This document shows positions 11,648-21,506 of a stretch of 64,000 nucleotides of DNA, piece by piece. The stretch comes from Actinospineispora eucalypti (GTDB lineage Bacteria > Actinomycetota > Actinomycetes > Mycobacteriales > Pseudonocardiaceae). Every line of letters begins with the position of its first letter. Position 1 is the first letter of the stretch. A program made the position numbers and the translations under genes. The DNA is taken from the NCBI GenBank assembly GCA_014208095.1, contig JACHMT010000001.1:2666001-2730000 (forward strand), read 5' to 3'. A model generated the notes under the pieces. It was not told the DNA's origin. It did not search any database and saw only the letters and a list, made by a program, of their open reading frames with translations.

Positions 11648-12904
11648 GTGACAAGCGCTCCGCCTCCGGCTCCGCGAAGGCGCTCCGGTGCCACTGCGCG
11701 CATTGTCCTGGGCGTCGCCGGCGGGATCGCCGCCTACAAGGCCTGTGAGGTGCTGCGGCGGCTGACCGAGGCCGGGCACAGCGTCCGGGTCATTCCCACC
11801 GAGTCCGCGCTCAACTTCGTCGGCGCGGCCACATTCGAGGCCCTTTCCAGCCAACCGGTGCGCACCGGGGTGTTCGAGGACATCCCGGAGGTCGCGCACG
11901 TGCGACTCGGGCAGCAGGCCGAACTGGTGGTGGTCGCGCCGGCCACCGCCGACCTGCTGTCCCGCGCCGCGCGGGGACGGGCCGACGACCTGCTCACCGC
12001 GACCCTGCTGACCGCGCGCTGTCCGGTGTTGTTCGTGCCGGCCATGCACACCGAGATGTGGCTGCACCCGGCCACCCAGGACAACGTGGCGCTGCTGCGT
12101 TCCCGGGGGCTGACCGTGATGGAGCCGGCCTCCGGGCGGCTCACCGGGGTGGACAGCGGGCCCGGCCGGTTGCCGGAGCCGGCCGAGATCGCCGAGCTGG
12201 CCCGGTTGCTGCTGGAGCGGCCCGACGCGCTGCCCCACGACCTGTCCGGGCGGCGCATCGTGGTGTCGGCCGGTGGCACCCGGGAGCCGCTGGACCCGGT
12301 GCGCTTCCTCGGCAACCGGTCGTCCGGGCTGCAGGGGTTCGCGCTGGCCCGGGTGGCCGCGCAGCGCGGCGCCGAGGTGACCCTGGTCGCCGCCCACACC
12401 GCCGAGCTGGCCGCGCCGGCCGGGGTGCGCATGGTGCACGCGTCCACCGCCGCCTCGCTGCGCGAGGCCATGCTGGCCGAGGCCGCGGAGGCCGAGGTGG
12501 TGGTGATGGCCGCCGCCGTCGCCGACTTCCGGCCGGCCCAGCAGGCCGACCACAAGATCAAGAAAACCGCCGCCGGACCGCCGACCATCACGCTGGAGAC
12601 CAACCCGGACATCCTGGTCGAGCTGGTCGGGAAGCGGCGCGACGGCCAGCTGATCGTGGGCTTCGCGGCGGAGACCGGCGACGAGACCGGGGACGTGCTG
12701 CACCACGGCCGGGCCAAGCTGGCCCGCAAGGGCTGCGACCTGTTGGTGGTCAACGCGGTGGGCGAGGGGCGCACCTTCGAACAGCCGGACAACGCCGGCT
12801 GGCTGCTCTCCGCCGACGGCACCGAGGTCGAGCTGCCGTCCGGCTCGAAGGCGCTGCTCGCGTCCCGGGTGTGGGACGCGGTCGCCCGCCGGAGCCCGGT
12901 ATAA
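11648..12904 (+). CDS. coaBC: Bifunctional phosphopantothenoylcysteine decarboxylase / phosphopantothenate-cysteine ligase
   Basis: CoaBC (418 aa) performs two successive steps of coenzyme A synthesis. The N-terminal flavin-dependent CoaC domain (about 1-190) has VAGGIAAYKACE and the substrate-binding PAMHTEMW. E. coli has Asn where this protein has His in that motif; from recall, mycobacterial CoaBC also has His. The C-terminal CoaB domain has SAGGTREPLDPVRFLGNRSS and DHKIKK. The GTG start is 18 bases after rpoZ. A perfect 22-bp inverted repeat lies downstream. Confidence 0.95.
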   Translation: MTSAPPPAPRRRSGATARIVLGVAGGIAAYKACEVLRRLTEAGHSVRVIPTESALNFVGAATFEALSSQPVRTGVFEDIPEVAHVRLGQQAELVVVAPATADLLSRAARGRADDLLTATLLTARCPVLFVPAMHTEMWLHPATQDNVALLRSRGLTVMEPASGRLTGVDSGPGRLPEPAEIAELARLLLERPDALPHDLSGRRIVVSAGGTREPLDPVRFLGNRSSGLQGFALARVAAQRGAEVTLVAAHTAELAAPAGVRMVHASTAASLREAMLAEAAEAEVVVMAAAVADFRPAQQADHKIKKTAAGPPTITLETNPDILVELVGKRRDGQLIVGFAAETGDETGDVLHHGRAKLARKGCDLLVVNAVGEGRTFEQPDNAGWLLSADGTEVELPSGSKALLASRVWDAVARRSPV

Positions 12905-12944
12905 CCGACCCAATCAATACCGACTCGGGCACTGCCCCAGACGT

Positions 12945-13016
12945 GCCGAACGCGCCGCTCCCCGCCGGTGGGCGGACCCGTTCCAGGTTGGGTCGGCGGG
13001 GAGCGGCGCGTTCGGC
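12945..13016. terminator. Perfect 22-bp inverted repeat, bidirectional terminator candidate
   Basis: The arms 12945-12966 and 12995-13016 are perfect reverse complements over 22 bases. An inner GACCC/GGGTC pair extends the stem. It lies between the convergent ends of coaBC (12904) and the SH3 protein gene (13038), where a shared terminator is expected. No U-tract is present, as is common in high-GC actinobacteria. Confidence 0.75.
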
Positions 13017-13037
13017 CGTCAGCGGTGCTCGGCCGGC

Positions 13038-13487
13038 TTACAGGCCGCCGAGCAGACCGCCGCCGCTGTCATCGTCGTTGCTGCTGTTGCTGCGATCGCT
13101 GTCGTCCTCGTCGTCCGACGAGGAGTCCTTGCTGGAGCTGGGCTTGTTGCTGCCGCTGACCCGGGAAGAGCGGGCCTCGTCCGCGAACTTGGTGCCTTCC
13201 AGCTTGACGTACTGGGCGGAGGCCCAGCCCTGCTTGTTGGACAGCCGGGCGAAGCCGTCCTTGACCTCGGTCACGGTCACCTTCTCGCCCGACTTGCAGC
13301 TGCCGACCACCGGGGCGGTGGCGCTCGGCTGGGAGCGAACCCGCACCTGGTCGGTGCACGAGGTCAGCTCACTGCCACTCGGTGCGGCCGCCGCCGGGCT
13401 GGCGATGACCACCAGCGTGGCGGTGACGGCCGCCGCGCCCACCGCCGTGAGTGCGGCCATGCGTCCTGTCACTCGAAGCTTGGACAT
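13038..13487 (-). CDS. Secreted protein with bacterial SH3 domain and Ser/Asp-rich tail
   Basis: The 149-aa protein starts with a basic n-region and a hydrophobic Ala/Val/Thr stretch ending in ASPAAAAP (about residues 7-36), a Sec signal peptide. A single SH3_3-like domain follows (about 40-100), with the motifs VRVRSQPSATAPVVGSC and GWASAQYVKLEG. Two Cys may form a disulphide. The last 45 residues are almost only Ser, Asp, Asn, Glu and Lys, ending in GGGLLGGL. The ATG at 13487 has AGAGAGG eight bases upstream; a longer open frame exists but lacks a signal peptide. It probably binds the cell wall; the ligand is unknown. Confidence 0.8.
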   Translation of the reverse strand: MSKLRVTGRMAALTAVGAAAVTATLVVIASPAAAAPSGSELTSCTDQVRVRSQPSATAPVVGSCKSGEKVTVTEVKDGFARLSNKQGWASAQYVKLEGTKFADEARSSRVSGSNKPSSSKDSSSDDEDDSDRSNSSNDDDSGGGLLGGL

Positions 13488-13701
13488 GCGGTTTGCCTCT
13501 CTGGGAACGGTGCGGGGTCCGCGATTCACTCGACTCAACGACGCCGCTCGCATTGGGTAACGCACAAGTGTCGATCCGTGTTCATTTGGGGCTGGTATCG
13601 GCGCGGTAACTTGTGATAGGGGCGGTGCTCGCGCTACTCGCCCGGCGCGCATCGATTAGGCTCTGCACTGTTATCGACCGAAGGTAGACAGGGGTTACAG
13701 A

Positions 13702-14904
13702 GTGACGAGCGGAAGCCGGCGGTTGTTCACCAGCGAGTCGGTGACCGAGGGTCACCCGGACAAGATGTGCGACGCGATCAGCGACTCGGTGCTGGACGCG
13801 ATGCTCGCGCAGGACCCGGGAAGCCGGGTGGCGGTTGAGACGCTGGTCACAACCGGTCAGGTGCATGTCGCGGGCGAGGTGACCACTACCGGTTACGTCG
13901 ACATCCCGCAGCTGGTCCGGGACCGCATCCTGGACATCGGCTACGACTCCTCGGCCAAGGGCTTCGACGGCCACTCGTGCGGCGTGAACGTGGCGATCGG
14001 GGCGCAGTCCCCGGACATCGCGCAGGGCGTGGACACCGCCTACGAGGCGCGCGTGGAGTCGGCCGAGGACCAGATCGCCCGGCAGGGCGCCGGTGACCAG
14101 GGCCTGATGTTCGGCTACGCGTGCACCGACACGCCCGAGCTGATGCCGCTGCCCATCGCGCTGGCGCACCGGCTGGCCCGGCGGCTCACCGAGGTGCGCA
14201 AGAACGGCACCCTGGACTACCTGCGCCCGGACGGGAAGACCCAGGTCACCATCGAGTACGCCGGTGACCAGGCGGTGCGGGTGGACACCGTGGTGGTGTC
14301 CAGCCAGCACGCCGAGGAGATCGACCTGGACCGCCAGATGGTCGGCGACATCCGCCGGCACGTGGTGGAGCCGGAGCTGGCCACCCTGGACCTGGTCATC
14401 TCGGACGCCCGGCTGCTGGTCAACCCGACCGGCCGGTTCGTCATCGGCGGCCCGATGGGTGACGCCGGCCTGACCGGCCGCAAGATCATCGTGGACACCT
14501 ACGGCGGCATGGCCCGGCACGGCGGCGGCGCGTTCTCGGGCAAGGATCCGTCCAAGGTGGACCGCTCGGCCGCGTACGCGATGCGCTGGGTGGCCAAGAA
14601 CGTGGTCGCCGCCGGGCTGGCCAGCCGGGTCGAGGTGCAGGTGGCCTACGCGATCGGCAAGGCCGCCCCGGTCGGCCTGTTCGTGGAGACCTTCGGCACC
14701 GAGCAGACCGATCCCACCAAGATCCAGGACGCCATCACCGAGGTGTTCGACCTGCGCCCGGCCGCGCTGATCCGGGACATGGACCTCCTACGCCCGATCT
14801 ACGCCCCGACGGCCGCCTACGGCCACTTCGGCCGCACCGACCTGGACCTCCCCTGGGAGCGCGTCGACCGCGCCCAAGCCCTCAAGTCCGTAGCCGGCGC
14901 CTAA
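13702..14904 (+). CDS. metK: S-adenosylmethionine synthase
   Basis: MetK (400 aa) makes AdoMet from methionine and ATP. The N-terminal motif [14 protein letters not shown] with the catalytic His, the [12 protein letters not shown] hexapeptide region and the P-loop-like [16 protein letters not shown] are all present. The start is a GTG. It has its own 214-base upstream region shared with the divergent SH3 gene. No SAM riboswitch fold could be recognised there. Confidence 0.97.
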   Translation: MTSGSRRLFTSESVTEGHPDKMCDAISDSVLDAMLAQDPGSRVAVETLVTTGQVHVAGEVTTTGYVDIPQLVRDRILDIGYDSSAKGFDGHSCGVNVAIGAQSPDIAQGVDTAYEARVESAEDQIARQGAGDQGLMFGYACTDTPELMPLPIALAHRLARRLTEVRKNGTLDYLRPDGKTQVTIEYAGDQAVRVDTVVVSSQHAEEIDLDRQMVGDIRRHVVEPELATLDLVISDARLLVNPTGRFVIGGPMGDAGLTGRKIIVDTYGGMARHGGGAFSGKDPSKVDRSAAYAMRWVAKNVVAAGLASRVEVQVAYAIGKAAPVGLFVETFGTEQTDPTKIQDAITEVFDLRPAALIRDMDLLRPIYAPTAAYGHFGRTDLDLPWERVDRAQALKSVAGA

Positions 14905-15067
14905 CCCATATCGCTGGTTTCACCAGCTCATATCGCTGGTTTCACCAGCTCATGTCGCGGGATTTCCGGGGCCATGTCGTGGATATCGTCGGCTGGCGTT
15001 CGTGGCGGAATCCGCGACATGGACACGTCCGAGCCGCGACATGTACTGGGGAGACCAGCGATATGGG
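14905..15067. repeat. Palindromic repeat cluster between metK and priA
   Basis: The gap starts with two exact 22-base direct repeats (14907-14928 and 14929-14950), each containing the mini-hairpin GCTGG-TTTCA-CCAGC. The first part CCCATATCGCTGGT (14905-14918) is repeated in inverse at 15054-15067. CATGTCGCGG (14951) is inverted twice, at 15012 and 15034. The whole can fold into one large cruciform. It could be a metK terminator or a degenerate mobile repeat. Confidence 0.65.
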
Positions 15068-15087
15068 GGGTCTGGTAGGACGGGGCG

Positions 15088-17133
15088 GTGACTAAGGCGG
15101 GGGTCGGGCGGCGGGGGGAGCCGCGGCGGGCGGCTGAGGACGCCGTTGCGCGGGTTGCGGTGGACGTTCCGCTGGCTCACCTGGACCGGCCCTTCGACTA
15201 CCTGGTGCCGGACCGGCTGGACGAGGACGCCCGGCCCGGGGTCCGGGTGCGCGTGCGGTTCTCCGGCCGGCTGGTGGACGGCGTGCTGCTGTCCCGCCAG
15301 GCCAGCTCCGAGCACCAGGGCCGGCTGGGCTGGCTGGAACGGGTGATCTCCGCCGAACCGGTGATCTCCGAGGAACTGGTCGCGCTGTGCCGGACCGTGG
15401 CCGACCGGTACGCGGGCACCTTCGCCGACGTGCTGCGCCTGGCCGTTCCGCCCCGGCACGCCAAGGTGGCCGCCGAGCCGATGCCCGAGCCGGAGCCGCT
15501 CGCCGAGATTCCCGCGCCGGACCCGGCCGGCTGGGGTCGCTACCGGGACGGGGCCGCCCTGCTCGCCGCCGTCGGCTCCGCCCGGGGCGCCCGTGCCGTG
15601 TGGCAGCCGCTGCCGGGAGAGGCCTGGCCGGACCGGCTGGCCGAGCTGGCCGCCGCCGCCGTGGCCGCCGGCCGGGGCGCGCTGCTGGTGGTACCCGACC
15701 AGCGGGACGTGGCCCGCATGGTGGCGGCCTGCGAGCGGCACCTGGGCGACGAGGACCGGGTGGTCGCGCTGACCGCCGATCTCGGGCCGGCCAAGCGCTA
15801 CCGGAGCTGGCTGGCGGTGCGCCGGGGCCACGCCAGAGTGGTGGTGGGAAACCGGTCGGCGGCGTTCGCCCCGGTCGCCGACCCCGGACTGCTCGTCGTC
15901 TGGGACGACGGCGACGACCTGCACGCCGAACCACGCGCGCCGTATCCGCACACCCGGGACGTGCTGGTGTACCGCGCGTACGCCAGCGGCGCGGCCGTGG
16001 TGGTGGCCGGCCACGCCCGCACCGCCGAGGCGCAGCTGCTGGTGGAGACCGGCTGGGCGACCGAGGTGATCGCGGAGCGGGCGGCGCTGCGGGAGCACGC
16101 GCCCCGGGTCGGAGCGGTCGGGGAGAGCGAGCGGGAGCTGGCCCGCGACCCTTCGGCGCACGCGGCCCGGCTGCCGGCGGTGGCCTTCGAGGCGGCCCGC
16201 GAGGCGCTGGGCCGAGACGAACCGGTGCTCATCCAGGTGCCCAGGGCCGGCTACATCCCCGGGCTGGCCTGCGGGCAGTGCCGGGAGCCGGCCCGCTGCC
16301 GGCACTGCGCCGGCCCGCTCGGCCTGCCCACCCGGCAGTCTCCGGACCAGGCCGCTTCCCCCGGGTGCCGCTGGTGCGGCCGGATCGACCCGGCCTACCG
16401 GTGCCAGGCCTGCGGCTCGCGCCGGCTGCGCGCCACCGTGGTCGGGGCCCGGCGCACCGCCGAGGAGCTGGGCCGGGCGTTCACCGGGGTCCCGGTGCAC
16501 GGCTCCGGCGGCGGCGCCGAGGTGCTGGACACGGTGCCGGCCGGCGCGTCGCTGGTGGTGAGCACGCCCGGGGCCGAGCCATGGGTGGAGGGGTATGGCG
16601 GCGGGGCCGGGTACGGCGCGGCGCTGTTGCTGGACGGCTGGGCGCTGCTGGCCCGGCCGGACCTGCGGGTGACCGAGGAGACGCTGCGCCGCTGGATGGC
16701 CGCCGCCGGGCTGGTCCGGTCGTGGCGGGAGGGCGGGCGGGTGGTGGTGGCCGCCGACCCCGCACTCCCCGTGGTGCAGGCGCTGGTGCGCTGGGACCCG
16801 GCCGGGCACGCCGCCGCCGAGCTGGCCGGCCGGGCCGAGGTGGGGTTCCCGCCCGCCGTGCGGATGGCCGCCGTGGACGGCGCCCCGGAGGCGGTGGCCG
16901 AGCTGCTGGACCTGGCCGAGCTGCCCGGGTCGGCCGAGGTGCTCGGGCCGGTGGAGCTGGACGAGCCGCCGGGCGCGGACCGGGAAGGGCCGAGGGAACG
17001 GGCGCTGGTCCGAGTGCCCCGCGCCGACGGCCGGGCGCTGTCCGCCGCGCTGGTCGCCGCGCAGGCCGCCCGGACCATGCGCAAGGCCGCCTCCCCGGTC
17101 CGGGTGCAGCTGGACCCGCAACACGTTGGTTGA
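15088..17133 (+). CDS. priA: Primosomal protein N' (PriA)-like, helicase motifs lost
   Basis: PriA restarts stalled replication forks. This 681-aa protein has the N-terminal 3'-end-binding domain (DRPFDYLVP, GVRVRVRFSGR) and the zinc-binding cysteine array (about residues 392-455: CGQCREPARCRHC, then CRWCGR and CQACGSR). The Walker A position reads GSARGARAVW and the DEAH position reads VVWDDGDDLH, so no ATPase motif remains. This degeneration is known for actinobacterial PriA. The GTG start at 15088 follows the repeat cluster. Confidence 0.9.
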   Translation: MTKAGVGRRGEPRRAAEDAVARVAVDVPLAHLDRPFDYLVPDRLDEDARPGVRVRVRFSGRLVDGVLLSRQASSEHQGRLGWLERVISAEPVISEELVALCRTVADRYAGTFADVLRLAVPPRHAKVAAEPMPEPEPLAEIPAPDPAGWGRYRDGAALLAAVGSARGARAVWQPLPGEAWPDRLAELAAAAVAAGRGALLVVPDQRDVARMVAACERHLGDEDRVVALTADLGPAKRYRSWLAVRRGHARVVVGNRSAAFAPVADPGLLVVWDDGDDLHAEPRAPYPHTRDVLVYRAYASGAAVVVAGHARTAEAQLLVETGWATEVIAERAALREHAPRVGAVGESERELARDPSAHAARLPAVAFEAAREALGRDEPVLIQVPRAGYIPGLACGQCREPARCRHCAGPLGLPTRQSPDQAASPGCRWCGRIDPAYRCQACGSRRLRATVVGARRTAEELGRAFTGVPVHGSGGGAEVLDTVPAGASLVVSTPGAEPWVEGYGGGAGYGAALLLDGWALLARPDLRVTEETLRRWMAAAGLVRSWREGGRVVVAADPALPVVQALVRWDPAGHAAAELAGRAEVGFPPAVRMAAVDGAPEAVAELLDLAELPGSAEVLGPVELDEPPGADREGPRERALVRVPRADGRALSAALVAAQAARTMRKAASPVRVQLDPQHVG

Positions 17134-17196
17134 GCCTTATCAATTGTTCCGTTCCCGGGTATGGTCTAGTTCATTTCCGGGGTGGAGGGGTGTGTG

Positions 17197-18372
17197 GTGG
17201 GGCAAGATCTTCTTGATTTCGACCTGTTCAGCGATGAAACGCTGGCCGACCCCTATCCAACTTATGCAAAGTTGCGGGAAATCGGGCCGGCGGTATATCT
17301 GGAACAAAATCACGCCTGGGCATTGACGCAATATGCCGCCGCCCGCGCGGCGCTGGTCGACCACGAGACGTTTTCCTCGGTCGGCGGCGTAGCGCTGAAC
17401 CGGGCGGCCAACGAGGCGTTCGCCCGGGCGGTGCTGCTGCGCGACCCGCCGGAGCACGCTGCGATGCGCCGGCCGATGACCGCCCAGCTGGGGCCCCGGG
17501 AGATCGCGTCGGTCGAGCCTTGGGCCGCCCGGCGGGCCGAGGATCTGGTCGCGGCGGCGGTCCGGCGCGGGCGGTTCGACGCGGTGCGGGAGCTGGCCGA
17601 GGACTACGTGTGCTCGGTGATGAGCGAGCTGATCGGGCTGCCCGACGGCGACCGGGACCGGCTGCTGCTGTGGGGCCGGGCCACGTTCGACATGTTCGGC
17701 CCGCCCAACGCGCGGACCACCGAGGCGCTCGGGCACGCCGGCGACATGATCGACTACGTGCATGCGCTGGCCGCCCCGGGCGGGCCGCGGGGCGGGTGGG
17801 GCGCCGAGCTGATGGCCGGCGCGCACCGGGGAGACCTGCCGGCCGAGGTGGCCGTGCTGGACCTGGTCGCCTACGTGATCTCCAGCGTGGTCACCACGAT
17901 CCACGCCATCGGCAACCTGCTGTGGCTGCTGGCCGCCCGCCCCGACGAGTGGCGCCGGCTGCGCGCCGACCCCGCCAGGGTGCCGGCGGCGTGCAACGAG
18001 GCCCTGCGCCTGGAGGCCCCGGCCCAGCTGTTCGGCCGGCGCACCACCCGCGAGGTGCGGATCGGCGACGCGGTGCTGCCGGCCGAGGCCCAGGTGATCG
18101 TGCTGTTCGCATCGGCGAACCGGGACGAGCGCAAGTGGGGACCGGACGCCGACGTATTCGACGCGGACCGCCCGGAGGTGGGTGACCACCTCGCGTTCAG
18201 CCGGGGGCCGCACAGTTGTGTCGGCATGGGTGTGGCGAGGATGAAAATGTGTGCTTTGCTCGCCGCGTTGGTCCGCAATGTCGATTCCATCGAGTTCGAC
18301 GGTCCGCCCGTGCGCACCGTGAACAATTTGCTTCGCGGATTTACCGAATTGCCGCTGCGGGTTACCGCCTAA
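17197..18372 (+). CDS. Cytochrome P450, stand-alone
   Basis: This 391-aa soluble P450 has the haem loop FSRGPHSCVG (proximal Cys about residue 341), the K-helix EALR and the PERF-region FDADRPEV. The I-helix, normally AG-x-D/E-T-T, reads SSVVTT, so the acidic partner of the catalytic Thr is missing. Start choice: GTG 17197 is six bases after GGAGGGG (17184-17190); GTGs at 17194 and 17182 are alternatives. No ferredoxin or reductase gene is adjacent. It sits between priA and def, two housekeeping genes, and its first and last 60 bases are less GC-rich than its surroundings, which suggests insertion by transfer. The substrate is unknown. Confidence 0.9.
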   Translation: MGQDLLDFDLFSDETLADPYPTYAKLREIGPAVYLEQNHAWALTQYAAARAALVDHETFSSVGGVALNRAANEAFARAVLLRDPPEHAAMRRPMTAQLGPREIASVEPWAARRAEDLVAAAVRRGRFDAVRELAEDYVCSVMSELIGLPDGDRDRLLLWGRATFDMFGPPNARTTEALGHAGDMIDYVHALAAPGGPRGGWGAELMAGAHRGDLPAEVAVLDLVAYVISSVVTTIHAIGNLLWLLAARPDEWRRLRADPARVPAACNEALRLEAPAQLFGRRTTREVRIGDAVLPAEAQVIVLFASANRDERKWGPDADVFDADRPEVGDHLAFSRGPHSCVGMGVARMKMCALLAALVRNVDSIEFDGPPVRTVNNLLRGFTELPLRVTA

Positions 18373-18462
18373 GATATTGCACGGGCGCGGCTGCCGGCGG
18401 CCGGTGCCGGATCGCTAAGCTGGCGGTAAGTGACTCGGTAGGGCGAAGGGGCAGTGCATACG

Positions 18463-19014
18463 ATGGCGATCCAGCCGATCCGGCTGTTCGGAGATCCGGT
18501 GCTCCGCACCCGGGCCGCCGAGGTGGTTGATTTCGACGCCGAGCTGCGCAAGCTGGTCGCCGACCTGACCGACACCCTGACCGCCGAGGCGGGCGCCGGC
18601 CTGGCCGCGCCGCAGCTGGGTGTCGGGCTGAGGGTCTTCGTCTACCACTGTGACGGCTTCGAGGGGCACCTGGTGAACCCGACCTTCGACGTGGTCGGCG
18701 ACGAGGACCAGGTCGGCCCGGAGGGCTGCCTGTCCATCCCGGGCATGCGCTGGGACTGCAAGCGGCACCTGCACGTGGTGGCCAACGGCTGGAACATGCA
18801 CGGCGAGCCGGTACAGGTGGAGGGCTCCGAGCTGCTCGCCCGGTGCATCCAGCACGAGACCGACCACCTGGACGGGGTGCTGTTCCTGGACCGGCTGGAC
18901 CCGGAGACCCGCAAGCAGGCGATGCGGGAGATCCGCAACGCCCCCTGGTTCGACCAGGCCAACCAGCCGGTGGTCAAGGCCAGCCCGCACCCGCTGTTCG
19001 GGCGGGCCCGATGA
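18463..19014 (+). CDS. def: Peptide deformylase
   Basis: Def (183 aa) removes the formyl group from new proteins. All three family motifs are present: GAGLAAPQ (about residues 44-51), EGCLS (about 87-91, metal Cys) and HETDH (about 130-134, two metal His and the catalytic Glu). ATG 18463 ([14 protein letters not shown]) matches the family start better than the in-frame GTG at 18454. The stop overlaps the fmt start (ATGA); Def and Fmt act at opposite ends of the formyl cycle. Confidence 0.96.
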   Translation: MAIQPIRLFGDPVLRTRAAEVVDFDAELRKLVADLTDTLTAEAGAGLAAPQLGVGLRVFVYHCDGFEGHLVNPTFDVVGDEDQVGPEGCLSIPGMRWDCKRHLHVVANGWNMHGEPVQVEGSELLARCIQHETDHLDGVLFLDRLDPETRKQAMREIRNAPWFDQANQPVVKASPHPLFGRAR

Positions 19015-19979
19015 GGCTCGTGTTCGCCGGCACGCCCGATGTCGCGCTGCCCTCGCTGACCGCGCTGCTCGACTCGCCGCGCCACCAGGTGGTCGCCGTG
19101 CTCACCCGGCCGGACGCGCCGACCGGTCGGGGCCGCCGGCCCCGCCCCTCCCCGGTCGCCGAGCTGGCCATCTCCCGGGGCATCCCGGTGCTCCGGCCGC
19201 CCAAGCCGTCCGCGCCGGAGTTCGTCGAGTCGCTGTCGGCGTACCGGCCGGACTGCTGCCCGGTGGTCGCGTTCGGTGCGCTGTTGCCGCCGCCGCTGCT
19301 CGCCGTGCCCGCGAAGGGCTGGGTCAACCTGCACTTCTCGCTGCTGCCCGCGTGGCGTGGCGCGGCGCCCGTGCAGGCGTCGATCCGGCACGGCGACGAC
19401 GTCACCGGCGCCAGCGTGTTCGAGCTGGAGAAGGGCATGGACACCGGCCCGGTGTACGGGGTGGTGACCGAGTCCATCGGCCCGAGGGACACCTCCGGGG
19501 AACTGCTCGGCCGGCTGGCCCGCTCCGGCGCCGAGCTGCTGGTGACCGCCCTGGACGGCATCGAGGACGGCACGCTGCGCGCGGTGGCGCAGCCGGCGGA
19601 CGGCGTCTCCTACGCGCCGAAGGTGACCACGGCCGACGCCGAGGTCGACTGGCGGGCGCCCTCGGCGGCGGTGGACCGGCTGGTTCGCTCGGTCACCCCG
19701 GCGCCCGGCGCGTGGACGATGTTCCGGTCCGAGCGGCTCGGTCTGGGTCCGGTGCGCCCGGCCGAGGCGGACGGGCTGGCGCCCGGCGAGCTGCGGGTGA
19801 GCAAGCACGGGGTGCTGGCCGGCACCGGCGCGGGCGCCGTGTGGCTGGGCCCGGTGCGCGCCCCCGGGAAGCGGGAGATGCCGGCCGAGGACTGGGCGCG
19901 CGGCGCGCGGCCGGCGGCCGGCGAGCGGTTCGAGTCGGCCGAGCCGGCGGAGCTGACGCCCGGCGAGGTGCGTGCGTGA
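19011..19979 (+). CDS. fmt: Methionyl-tRNA formyltransferase
   Basis: Fmt (322 aa) formylates initiator Met-tRNA. The N-terminal formyltransferase domain (about 1-200) contains the signature [15 protein letters not shown] with the catalytic His and the folate region FGALLP. A C-terminal OB-type tRNA-binding domain begins with [10 protein letters not shown] 19011 overlaps the def stop by four bases. The end overlaps rsmB by four bases. Confidence 0.96.
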   Translation: MRLVFAGTPDVALPSLTALLDSPRHQVVAVLTRPDAPTGRGRRPRPSPVAELAISRGIPVLRPPKPSAPEFVESLSAYRPDCCPVVAFGALLPPPLLAVPAKGWVNLHFSLLPAWRGAAPVQASIRHGDDVTGASVFELEKGMDTGPVYGVVTESIGPRDTSGELLGRLARSGAELLVTALDGIEDGTLRAVAQPADGVSYAPKVTTADAEVDWRAPSAAVDRLVRSVTPAPGAWTMFRSERLGLGPVRPAEADGLAPGELRVSKHGVLAGTGAGAVWLGPVRAPGKREMPAEDWARGARPAAGERFESAEPAELTPGEVRA

Positions 19980-21493
19980 GCTCGCCGAGGCGGGCCGGCC
20001 GGCACGAACCTCGGCGCGGTGGTGGGCGCCCGGGCGCGGACGCCCGAGGCACCGGTGGTCAGCGGGGCACGGACGCGCGGGCACCCCGGTCCGGCCCGCC
20101 GGCGCGGCGCGGCGGGCCGAGCCGGCCGCCGGAGCGTGACCCGGCCCGCGCCGCGGTGCTGGAGCTGCTCGCCGCCGTGCGGGAACGGCAGGCCTACGCC
20201 AACCTGGCGCTGCCGTCCATCCTGCGCCGGTCCCGGGTGACCGGCCGGGACGCCGCGCTGGCCACCGAGCTGGGTTACGGCACCTGCCGGGCCCAGGGCC
20301 TGCTGGACGCGGTGATCGCCGCCTGCGCCACCCGGACGCTGGACAAGATCGAGGCACCGCTGCTGGACGCGCTGCGGCTGGGCAGCTACCAGCTGCTGCG
20401 GACCCGGATCCCGGCGCACGCCGCCGTGGACTCCACGGTGGACCTGGTGCGCGGCTCGGCCGGCTCCCGGTCGGCCGGCTTCATCAACGCCATCCTGCGC
20501 CGGGTGTCGGAGCGGACCGAGGCGGAGTGGGTGGCCGAGCTGGCCCCCGACGCCGAGGCCGACCCGATCGGGCACCTGGCGTTCCGGCACGCCCACCCGA
20601 CCTGGATCGCCCGCGCGTTCGCGGACGCGCTGGGTTCGACCGACGAGCTGGACGCGTTGCTGGCCGCCGACGACGCCCGGCCGGCGGTGCACCTGCTGGC
20701 CCGGCCCGGCGTGCTCACCGCCGAGGAGCTGGCCCTGATGACCGGCGGCGAGCCGGCGCCGTACTCCCCGTACGGGGTCCGCCTGGAGGCCGGCGCGGGT
20801 GACCCGGGCGTACTGGATCCGGTCACCGAGGGACTGGCTCTGGTGGTGGACGAGGGCAGCCAGCTGGTCGCGCTGGCCCTGGCCGACGCGCCGCTGGACG
20901 GCCCGGACCGGGGCCGCTGGCTGGACCTGTGCGCCGGCCCCGGCGGCAAGGCGGCGATCCTGGCCGGCCTGGTCGAGCTGGTCGAGGGCGCGGAGAACCC
21001 CGGGCTGGACGCGGTGGAGCGGGCCGGGCACCGGGCCAAGCTGGTCACCGAGAACACCGAGGGACTGCCGGTCACCGTGCACGTCGCGGACGGCCGGGAG
21101 GCCCCGCTGCCGGACGGCGAGTACGACCGCGTGCTGGTGGACGTGCCGTGCACCGGGTTGGGTGCGCTGCGCCGCCGCCCGGAGGCGCGCTGGCGACGCT
21201 CGCCCTCCGATGTGGCCGGGCTGACCGCCCTGCAGCGTGAGCTGGTCACCGCCGCGCTCCGGCACGTAAGGGTGGGCGGGGTGGTCTGCTACGCCACCTG
21301 TTCGCCGCACCTCGCGGAGACCCGGGGCGTGCTGGCCGGGGTGCTGCGCAAGCACCCCGGGGTGGAGAAACTGGACGCGCGGGCCGCGCTGCCCGACATC
21401 CCCGGCCTCGGCGAAGGCCCCGAGGTGCAGCTGTGGCCACACCGCCACGGCACCGACGCGATGTTCCTCACCCTGCTGCGCCGCACCGCCTGA
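19976..21493 (+). CDS. rsmB: 16S rRNA m5C967 methyltransferase RsmB
   Basis: RsmB (Fmu/Sun, 505 aa) methylates C967 of 16S rRNA. About 55 Arg/Gly/Pro-rich residues at the N-terminus look disordered and are longer than in E. coli. A NusB-like RNA-binding domain follows (about 60-190), then the methyltransferase domain with the AdoMet motif [13 protein letters not shown], motif [20 protein letters not shown] and motif VI YATCSPH with the catalytic Cys. The GTG start overlaps the fmt stop. The gene is followed by palindromic repeat copy A. Confidence 0.94.
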   Translation: MSSPRRAGRHEPRRGGGRPGADARGTGGQRGTDARAPRSGPPARRGGPSRPPERDPARAAVLELLAAVRERQAYANLALPSILRRSRVTGRDAALATELGYGTCRAQGLLDAVIAACATRTLDKIEAPLLDALRLGSYQLLRTRIPAHAAVDSTVDLVRGSAGSRSAGFINAILRRVSERTEAEWVAELAPDAEADPIGHLAFRHAHPTWIARAFADALGSTDELDALLAADDARPAVHLLARPGVLTAEELALMTGGEPAPYSPYGVRLEAGAGDPGVLDPVTEGLALVVDEGSQLVALALADAPLDGPDRGRWLDLCAGPGGKAAILAGLVELVEGAENPGLDAVERAGHRAKLVTENTEGLPVTVHVADGREAPLPDGEYDRVLVDVPCTGLGALRRRPEARWRRSPSDVAGLTALQRELVTAALRHVRVGGVVCYATCSPHLAETRGVLAGVLRKHPGVEKLDARAALPDIPGLGEGPEVQLWPHRHGTDAMFLTLLRRTA

Positions 21494-21506
21494 GGTTGCC
21501 GCCTCC

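Noticed and set aside
13488-13701. SAM riboswitch upstream of metK
   Set aside because: No SAM-I, SAM-II or SAM-IV core pattern could be recognised; the region looks like an ordinary divergent promoter.
14907-14950. Direct repeats between metK and priA as a CRISPR array
   Set aside because: Only two abutting copies without spacers, and no cas genes in the window.
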